Source of the DNA: Ruegeria intermedia
GTDB lineage: Bacteria > Pseudomonadota > Alphaproteobacteria > Rhodobacterales > Rhodobacteraceae
Direction of reading: 5' to 3'
Length of the DNA stretch: 64,000 nt
Assembly: GCF_900129345.1 (NCBI RefSeq)
Contig: NZ_FQVK01000019.1
Span: forward strand, 1 to 64,000
The notes under the pieces were generated by a model. The model was not told the DNA's origin. It worked only from the letters and a program-made list of their open reading frames with translations, and did not search any database. Position numbers and translations under genes: made by a program. Shown here in pieces: positions 57,552-64,000 of this stretch (the stretch's first letter is position 1; each line of letters begins with the position of its first letter).

Positions 57552-60500
57552 TGCGGATCGAGCGGCTCTCTCTCGACTTTTTTGGTCACTTCACGGGCAA
57601 GGTCCTCGATTTCGGAAAAGCCGGTCAGGCTTCGGATTTCCATGTGATCTACGGCTCGAACGAAGCCGGCAAAACCACAACAATGGAAGCCTACCTGCGT
57701 CTTCTCTACGGCTTTCCCCATCGGGAGCCCTACGGGTTCCAGCACCAGCGACAGAATCTTCGGGTCTCCGGTCTGCTCGACATCGGAGGCGAAACCCGTA
57801 TGTTCACGCGACTGCCTTCCCGCAGCGGCAACCTCAGGGGAGAGGCCGACGCGGCCCTGCCCGAGACCGCGATCGCCTCGCACCTCGGCGGACTTTCGCT
57901 CGACGACTACCGCAGTCTGCTTTGCCTCGACGACGACACCATCGAAAAAGGCGGTGAGGACATTGCCAGCGCGCGAGGCGATATCGGCCGATTACTATTC
58001 TCCGCGGCGGCTGGTGTCGCGGACCTCAATGCCGTTCTCGAACAGGCGCGGGCCGAGGCAAGCGACCTCTACAAGAAGCGCGCCAGCACCACTCGGGTCG
58101 CGGAACTGAAGCGCGACCTAAGTGAGGTGGAGACCAACATCCGTAACCTCGATGTCAGCGCCCACGCATGGCGAAAGCTGAAGGATGCGCTTCAGGCCGC
58201 CAGGGATGAAGAGGGGCAAGCTCGGCGCGCAAGGGACGAGCTTCGCGCCGAACAGGCCCGCATCGCTGCGCTGCGCCGGGCTCTGCCCAATCTGGGCGAG
58301 CTTGACCGCGTTGCGGACGAGATCGCCGACTGCGCCGACTATCCCGAGCGGATCGACATCAATCCCGAAGATCTGGTCACGATGAGGACCGACCGGGGGC
58401 AGGCGGATGCCGAGTTGCGGCGGCTGCTGGACGAACTTGACGGGGCTGAAAAGGCGCGCGTGGCGCTGGTGATCGACGCAGACCGCCTCGCCCTAGCCGA
58501 GCAGCTGGACGATCTCGACGAACTGCGCAGCCGGATGCAAACGGCGGTCTTGGACCTTCCCAGACGCGAACGGGCCCATGAGGAGGCTCTTTCGGACATG
58601 GCACGCATCGCCCGGGATCTGGGGGCACCCGAAGATTGCGATGTCACCGCACTTGTCGCGTCTCCGGGAGAAATTGCCATACTTGAAGACCTGCGTGACA
58701 AGATGCGAGACGCCGCCGCGGCTTGGGAGACCGAGCAACGCGAGATCGCAGGCTTGCAGACCCGAATCGAGCAGGCCCGGAAGGCACATCAATCATTGCA
58801 GGAAGCTCCGCCGCAGATGGGTTTGGTGGATCTGCTCAAGCGGTTCGACGCCGATGCCCTGGCACCAGAAGTCGCCACGGCGAAACAAGCCATCGGGTCC
58901 GCCGACACGGCGCTGGAGCAGGCGCTCGACTCGCTTTCCATCGGTGCATGCACCTTCAGCGCCCTCCCGGTCTGCCCGGTCGATCCATCGACAGCAGCAG
59001 ACACTGCCCAACGCCACGCCGATCTGGCGGAGAAGCTCGGACGCTTTGACGACAGGTTGGAGCGTTTGGACGAGGACATCGCCGCCGTGAAGGCGAAAAC
59101 CACCCGGCTCTCGGAAGACGCCAGGATTGCGAGCGACGAAGAGGAACAGGCGGCGCGGGCCCGACGTGACGCCCTTTGGCAAGCACATCGTGAAACCCTG
59201 ACATCAGAGAGCGCGGACAGCTTTGCACCGTCGATGAAAACGGTGGACGACATCAACGCCGCGCGTCTCGCCCACGCGAGCGAGCTCGGCGAACTGCGAA
59301 AGCTCCTGCAGGATCTGGCGGACGCGGAAGCACGCGCGACGACGGCTCGGGAACAGCACGATGGGCTCGCCGAACTGGCACGAGAGCTCGAGAGCCAAGT
59401 CCACGGTCTATGTTCGCAGATCGGACTTCCGGCGCTTTCCCCTTCAGCTTTTTCGGACTGGGTTGCGCTACACAGCAAAGCCATAGCCGCTGAGCGGCAA
59501 CGGAACAGGCTTGTCGAACACCACCGGGAGACGCTGGATCGGGCAGAGCAGCTTCGTCAGGCGCTCACGCCCCTCGTCGCTTTGGAGACCCCGACATTGG
59601 ATGCAGCGTTGCTTGCCGCGCGGCGTCTTGCCGAAAACGAACGGCGCCACCAGGAAGAGGTGCGGGCGGCCTCAGACAAGACCACCGCCCTCGAGGAGGA
59701 TCTCGAACGCCGGCAAGGCGAACAGGGAGTCCTTGAGGACACCGCCGAGAGGACTGCTGCAGCCTGGAGCGCAAAAATACACGAACTTTTCGGCGAGATG
59801 CTTTCACCCGACCAACTTGCCGCCGGTCTCGGGCAGCTGCGCGAACTACGCGAACACAACGAGAAGCGGCGACAAGCCGAACGTCAGGTTAACACGATGA
59901 AGGACGATCAACGCCGGTTCACGGAAGCCTCTGGCGCCCTTGGTGCACGTTTCGGCATCGGGGAGAGCGACCCTCTCGAGACATTCCGGCGCCTGCGGGA
60001 GCTCGCAGAGCAAGCGCAGGCTGACAAGTCACAGCACGAGAAGCTCGGCACTAAGCTTGAAGATGGTGAAAAACGGCGAACTGAACTCGAGGCGAAGCTC
60101 GAAGACATCGACAGGAAAGTCGCGGAACTTGGTGCGGTGTTCCCGGAGACGGTGGACACCAGCACAATCGACGCCCTTCGGGTCGCTGTGGGCAAAGGCC
60201 TTGACGTCATCGCAAAAAGAGAACGGGTCGCCGAGCTCGAACGGCAGATCCTCGACGACCTATCTCTGAGGAAATTGGAGGAAGCCCGCCAGCTACTTGC
60301 CGATGAAACCGCTACAACGCTCGAGGCGAAAGCGAAGTCCCTAGATACCGATCTCAACCTCGCAGAAGAGCGGATGTCCACCGCCACCGTGGCCCGAGCC
60401 AATGCCGAGCGGGACCTCGGCAGTGTTACCGGCGGCGCAGAGATCGCCGACCTGGTCGAACGGCGCGCCACGTTGCAGATTCAGATCGAAGAGGCGGTTC

Positions 60501-60976
60501 TTGACTATCTGGAGTTGGACTTCGGTCTACGCCTCGCCGAAGAGGCCATCCGCCGCTATCGCGATAGGCATCGGAGCGACATGATGGCATCCACAGAGCG
60601 CGCCTTTGCGGAGCTCACGAATGGCGCCTACCAGAAGCTGCTGACGCAACCGGACGGTGCGGCTGAAGTCTTGTTGGCGGTCGATGCGAACGGCACCCCC
60701 AAGCAGATCGGTGACATGTCGAAGGGGACGAGGTTCCAACTCTATCTGGCGCTGCGCGCCGCGGCCTATGAACAAATGGTAGCGCAGGGCGTTCAGCTCC
60801 CCTTCTTCTGCGACGATGTCTTTGAGACCTTCGATGAGGATCGAACGCGTGCCGCCTGCCGTCTCATGGAGCGGATCGGCCGGAGCGGTCAAGCGATCTA
60901 TCTGACTCATCACCGGCATGTTGTCGAAATTGCGAGGGATGTGTGTGATGCGCAGCCAAAAATTCATCAACTTTAA
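57551..60976 (+). CDS. YhaN/Rad50-like SMC-type ATPase
   Basis: A 1141-residue protein of the YhaN (AAA_27) type. The N-terminal ATPase half starts MRIERLSLDFFGHFTG, with Walker A GSNEAGKTTT near 35. Long coiled coils span about 170-1030. The C-terminal half has the signature MSKGTRFQLYLALRAAA near 1055, Walker B LPFFCDDVFETFDEDR near 1085 and a switch His (LTHHRH) near 1118. It pairs with the upstream nuclease as Rad50 does with Mre11. I do not see the CxxC zinc hook of true Rad50 in mid-protein. Gene coupling with the nuclease is tight. Confidence 0.92.
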   Translation: MRIERLSLDFFGHFTGKVLDFGKAGQASDFHVIYGSNEAGKTTTMEAYLRLLYGFPHREPYGFQHQRQNLRVSGLLDIGGETRMFTRLPSRSGNLRGEADAALPETAIASHLGGLSLDDYRSLLCLDDDTIEKGGEDIASARGDIGRLLFSAAAGVADLNAVLEQARAEASDLYKKRASTTRVAELKRDLSEVETNIRNLDVSAHAWRKLKDALQAARDEEGQARRARDELRAEQARIAALRRALPNLGELDRVADEIADCADYPERIDINPEDLVTMRTDRGQADAELRRLLDELDGAEKARVALVIDADRLALAEQLDDLDELRSRMQTAVLDLPRRERAHEEALSDMARIARDLGAPEDCDVTALVASPGEIAILEDLRDKMRDAAAAWETEQREIAGLQTRIEQARKAHQSLQEAPPQMGLVDLLKRFDADALAPEVATAKQAIGSADTALEQALDSLSIGACTFSALPVCPVDPSTAADTAQRHADLAEKLGRFDDRLERLDEDIAAVKAKTTRLSEDARIASDEEEQAARARRDALWQAHRETLTSESADSFAPSMKTVDDINAARLAHASELGELRKLLQDLADAEARATTAREQHDGLAELARELESQVHGLCSQIGLPALSPSAFSDWVALHSKAIAAERQRNRLVEHHRETLDRAEQLRQALTPLVALETPTLDAALLAARRLAENERRHQEEVRAASDKTTALEEDLERRQGEQGVLEDTAERTAAAWSAKIHELFGEMLSPDQLAAGLGQLRELREHNEKRRQAERQVNTMKDDQRRFTEASGALGARFGIGESDPLETFRRLRELAEQAQADKSQHEKLGTKLEDGEKRRTELEAKLEDIDRKVAELGAVFPETVDTSTIDALRVAVGKGLDVIAKRERVAELERQILDDLSLRKLEEARQLLADETATTLEAKAKSLDTDLNLAEERMSTATVARANAERDLGSVTGGAEIADLVERRATLQIQIEEAVLDYLELDFGLRLAEEAIRRYRDRHRSDMMASTERAFAELTNGAYQKLLTQPDGAAEVLLAVDANGTPKQIGDMSKGTRFQLYLALRAAAYEQMVAQGVQLPFFCDDVFETFDEDRTRAACRLMERIGRSGQAIYLTHHRHVVEIARDVCDAQPKIHQL

Positions 60977-61072
60977 TCGTGGAAGCAATTTATTGCTCGC
61001 ACCAATTACACCACGACCTTGCAGCGCTCTTATCGTGCGGCAGGTCACAATTCGAGATAGGCGGACAGGGAG

Positions 61073-63790
61073 ATGAACATAAACAATAAGGAGTCAGTCC
61101 TTGCCGACATCGCGAGAGACTCGCTCACATGCATTGAAAAGGTGGCCGCTGACGCAGAGGCGGCGCGGACATCGCACCGGAGGAGCGATGCCAGTGCATT
61201 TGCAAGCATCAATACACTCAACAGTCCGCAGCAGGTGAGCCGTCTCGGGAAGGTCGCAGATGCTGAAATGGATGCCCTTGCTGCGCTGATCGAGCAGCCT
61301 GTCATCGCCCGCATACACTTCATCGACGAGAACGATGAAGAAGACACCATCTTCATCACTCGCGGCACTCCCCGTTCAATACCCGGCTTCAAGATTGCGA
61401 GCTATAGGGCGCCACTGGGTCGCATCGCATCCCTGGCAGCTGGCGATGAAGGCACATTTCGCTTCGGCAGCACCGAGCGAGACCTTCTGGTCGATAGCTC
61501 TGCGCGCCTCAAGCCACAACGCGAGCAAGGACAGTGGGACGCTAAGGACTCGGAGATCGACATACGGGGCCTCGGGCGGTTCACCGTTGGGTCGCTGCGT
61601 GAGCTACTGGAACCGAGCGCCGACATCGAAGTGGGCGACCTCGAGGCGCTTTGGGACGACGAAACTGACGCGAACATCGTAGAGGGCGTGCGCCGCGCGA
61701 TCCTCACGCAAATGGGCCTGCGTGATCAGCCGATCCTTGATCGGCACCAGGACGAGATCTTTCGGATGCCCATCAACAGTCGCTGCTTCCTCTCCGGACC
61801 ACCAGGAACAGGAAAAACCACAACACTCATCCGGCGCCTCGGCCAGAAGACGGATCGGCAGGCCCTTGAAGAGTCCGGGGAAGAGATGCGACTCATCCGA
61901 CAAGTGGAGGAAGAAACAGGCAGGCCGCATGAGAGCAGCTGGATTCTGTTCTCTCCAACCGAGCTGCTTCGGCAGTACGTAAAAGAAGCGTTCAACAAGG
62001 AAGGTTTGGCCGCAAGTGACGGGCACATCCGGACTTGGGACGAGTTTCGCCGTGAGCTGGCGCGCGAAGAGCTTGGCTTGCTTCGAACGAGCGCGGGAAC
62101 TGGTCCGTTCGTCGAACGACGTACGCAGGACTACCTCAAGCCAGAAGTGCTGGACGAGGCTCAATGGTACGATGAATTTCGTGAGTACGTCGACGCCTCA
62201 GTTGCGGACGAACTGCGCGCAGATGCAGATCTCTTGGCGAAGAGTGACGCACCGGATCTGAGCGTAATTGGGGATTTGTTGGGGGAAGCATTCAAGAGGC
62301 CTGGGCGTGATTTCTATGCGCATACGATGCGGAGCGTCGCTGGACTTATTCCCGAAATCCGGGAGGCAATTTCCTCGCGAACCGACGCAATCAACCGCAT
62401 TCTCACACGAGCGCGCAACGCTCTCACTCATGCCGATCGCAACTTTCCCGACCTCCTTCGCCAAGAAATCTCCCGGCAGCTCGCCGCAGATCCGCAAGAA
62501 GCGGACGAGGATGACGAACTCGAAGCCGCGCTGGAGGACGAAGATGAACAGGCCAGTGCGCCGCAAGCCGGTCGCCCGGTAAGCCGGCAGCAAGCCTTGG
62601 TGCGTTTTGAACGTGCCTTGAAATCTTTGGCAAAGGCCCGGCGGGCGCGACGTCGCGTCTCGGAGAAATCTCAAGATGGCTTGCTTCTCGAGTGGCTGGG
62701 TCCGGAACGCATCCCAGCCGATAACGAGATTTCTGAGCTTGGGAAGCTGTTAGTCGAACAGTCACGACTGAGAAGGTTCGAGCGCCTTGAACGGCTTTTC
62801 CTTCGTGGGCTCCCGACAAGATACAAGCGCTTCCGCAGCGAAATGGCGAAGGCAGAGCGCTGGTACGAGGCGACGCCCGCCAAGGCGTCGGATATCCACT
62901 GGCAAGAGCTCGACCTTGTGATCCTGGCAACGCTCCAGATCGCCAACGAGCTGTTGAGCAACTATCGGAGCCGAACCGGGCTGGAACTTCCAGCAGCAGG
63001 GCCACTCGCATCCATGCTATACATTCAAAGGGCACAGGTTCTCGTCGATGAGGCAACCGACTTTTCGCGGGTACAGCTCGCTTGCATGAACGAGCTCGCG
63101 CATCCATTGACCGGCTCTCTCTTTCTTTGTGGGGACATAAATCAACGACTGACTTCTTGGGGCCTCAAATCGAATGAAGCGCTGAACTGGATAGGCGAGA
63201 ATATCGAACGCAGATCTATTACAGTTTCATACCGCCAAAGCCGACGCCTTGTTGATCTTGCAAAGCAAATTGCCACCATCGGCGGCTCTCAGGCAGATGA
63301 CATTATCCTGCCCGACCGCCTCGATGCTGAGGGATTGCCCCCAGTGTGGCATGCAAGCCTCGGCGACAACTCTGCCGTCGCAGAATGGCTAACCAAGCGT
63401 ATTCACGAGATCGATCGAATGGTTCAGAAGGCCACGACGATTGCCGTTTTGGTGAATGAGGAAGAGCAGGTGGAACCGCTGGCTCTGGAACTCAACGATC
63501 GGCTGGAAGAGATCAACCTTTCTGCTGTCGCCTGTAAGGATGGAAAGGTTGTCGGCAACGACCGGGATGTACGAGTATTCAACATTCGGCACATCAAAGG
63601 CTTGGAGTTTGAAGCCGTCTTTTTTGTCGACCTCGATCAAACGGTCTCCAAGCATCCAGACCTATTCTCAAAGTACCTCTATGTCGGGGCAACCCGCGCT
63701 GCAACCTATCTGGGGGTGACATTCAAGGGCAATGTGCCAAGGCAGATTGCGCCTCTGTCGCATCACTTCAGTGAGGATTGGTCGATATGA
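61073..63790 (+). CDS. HelD-like SF1 (UvrD-type) helicase
   Basis: A 905-residue SF1 helicase. The first 100 residues are a coiled-coil arm and the segment PVIARIHFIDENDEEDT with ASYRAPLGRIASLAAGD following resembles the N-terminal part of HelD, the ATPase that frees stalled RNA polymerase. Walker A SGPPGTGKTT lies near 241, Walker B-like VLVDEATDF near 658, and helicase motifs IV-VI (YRQSRRLVDLA, HIKGLEFEAVFFVD, YVGATRA near 869) follow. An acidic linker (about 475-500) splits the helicase domain. It is 130-200 residues longer than typical HelD. It sits 96 bp after the YhaN-like gene and overlaps the next gene as ATGA. Composition is visibly more A/T-rich than the prophage. A plain UvrD/Rep assignment is less likely because of the N-terminus. 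Confidence 0.82.
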   Translation: MNINNKESVLADIARDSLTCIEKVAADAEAARTSHRRSDASAFASINTLNSPQQVSRLGKVADAEMDALAALIEQPVIARIHFIDENDEEDTIFITRGTPRSIPGFKIASYRAPLGRIASLAAGDEGTFRFGSTERDLLVDSSARLKPQREQGQWDAKDSEIDIRGLGRFTVGSLRELLEPSADIEVGDLEALWDDETDANIVEGVRRAILTQMGLRDQPILDRHQDEIFRMPINSRCFLSGPPGTGKTTTLIRRLGQKTDRQALEESGEEMRLIRQVEEETGRPHESSWILFSPTELLRQYVKEAFNKEGLAASDGHIRTWDEFRRELAREELGLLRTSAGTGPFVERRTQDYLKPEVLDEAQWYDEFREYVDASVADELRADADLLAKSDAPDLSVIGDLLGEAFKRPGRDFYAHTMRSVAGLIPEIREAISSRTDAINRILTRARNALTHADRNFPDLLRQEISRQLAADPQEADEDDELEAALEDEDEQASAPQAGRPVSRQQALVRFERALKSLAKARRARRRVSEKSQDGLLLEWLGPERIPADNEISELGKLLVEQSRLRRFERLERLFLRGLPTRYKRFRSEMAKAERWYEATPAKASDIHWQELDLVILATLQIANELLSNYRSRTGLELPAAGPLASMLYIQRAQVLVDEATDFSRVQLACMNELAHPLTGSLFLCGDINQRLTSWGLKSNEALNWIGENIERRSITVSYRQSRRLVDLAKQIATIGGSQADDIILPDRLDAEGLPPVWHASLGDNSAVAEWLTKRIHEIDRMVQKATTIAVLVNEEEQVEPLALELNDRLEEINLSAVACKDGKVVGNDRDVRVFNIRHIKGLEFEAVFFVDLDQTVSKHPDLFSKYLYVGATRAATYLGVTFKGNVPRQIAPLSHHFSEDWSI

Positions 63791-64000
63791 GCCACCCAAA
63801 TTCCATGGTCCAGTGGTGGGATACGACGCCGATCCAAGCATTACATGAGAAGGGACGTGACTTGCAGTTCGAATTGTTGTGGAGCTTCAAGACCAAGGAT
63901 TTCGAGGTTGTTTGTGAAGCGTACGAGCCTGGCTTCATCGATCCATGGGCACACGACAAGGTAGTGATCGACGCTGTCGATCGCGGCGATGCCATGCTCA
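63787..64000 (+). CDS. Fourth gene of the nuclease-ATPase-helicase operon, partial
   Basis: The first 71 codons of a protein that runs off the window, starting MSHPNSMVQWWDTTPIQALHEKG. The stretch has a helix, a Trp-rich opening (QWWDTTP) and LQFELLWSFKTKDFEVVCEAYEP. No family is recognised in the part visible. The ATGA overlap with the helicase gene shows it belongs to the same operon, so its identity matters for interpreting the system. Confidence 0.7.
   Translation, partial: MSHPNSMVQWWDTTPIQALHEKGRDLQFELLWSFKTKDFEVVCEAYEPGFIDPWAHDKVVIDAVDRGDAML

Noticed and set aside
56325-60976. Housekeeping SbcCD
   Set aside because: The ATPase has the YhaN-type N-terminus and no visible zinc-hook CxxC, and the operon context is accessory.
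56325-63790. A Gabija-type defence system
   Set aside because: Gabija pairs an OLD/TOPRIM nuclease with a UvrD helicase; here the ATPase is YhaN-like with no TOPRIM domain and the nuclease is a metallophosphoesterase.

Overview
The window reads as GC-rich alphaproteobacterial DNA, most likely from the Rhodobacterales (Paracoccus or Rhodobacter-like). The pointers are strong codon bias, a tail module built like that of the Rhodobacter gene transfer agent (DUF2460, DUF2163, NlpC/P60 and a very large baseplate protein), and DUF2793 and DUF6441 proteins typical of prophages in that order. The genus is an inference from protein flavour only.

Left end (1-3300): the right tip of an IS21-family element, then the 3' half of a tRNA-Met(CAT) gene on the minus strand (a classic attachment-site scar), a DUF6880 gene and a tyrosine integrase. 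The scar's orientation predicts that the integrated element extends rightward. Next (3467-14368) comes a catabolic locus in two divergent operons. The minus-strand operon encodes a class III aminotransferase, an N-formylglutamate amidohydrolase-like enzyme, a glutamine synthetase-family ligase, a cysteine hydrolase and an RpiR regulator. The plus-strand operon encodes a branched-chain amino-acid-type ABC transporter with a fused permease-ATPase, followed by an ornithine cyclodeaminase-family enzyme. The substrate cannot be named from sequence. A cut-down IS21 transposase gene interrupted by a complete IS256-family element (16215-17607) follows.

From 17737 to about 52760 lies a siphovirus-type prophage. 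Nearly all of it is on the minus strand, so transcription runs right to left: a small HTH protein, recombination and replication genes (Sak4-like ATPase, DUF669, PD-(D/E)XK nuclease, SF2 helicase, primase-polymerase/ATPase, RuvC-like resolvase), two DNA methyltransferases, terminase, portal, a protease-capsid fusion, connectors, tail tube, tail assembly chaperone with a textbook -1 frameshift signal, tape measure, a lysis cassette set inside the GTA-like tail genes, and a tail-tip protein. No integrase lies next to this block, and its left end abuts the IS scar.

Right end (52927-64000): a leftward XRE - ImmA/IrrE - two unknown proteins cluster, divergent from a rightward operon encoding a YhaO/Mre11-like nuclease, a YhaN/Rad50-like ATPase, a HelD-like SF1 helicase and a fourth gene that runs off the window. 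This nuclease-SMC-like-helicase locus, beside an XRE-ImmA switch and next to a prophage, is the best candidate here for an undescribed genome-maintenance or defence system. The most striking non-coding structures are three nested inverted repeats in the replication module (44897-45149) and the frameshift signal at 29299-29344.
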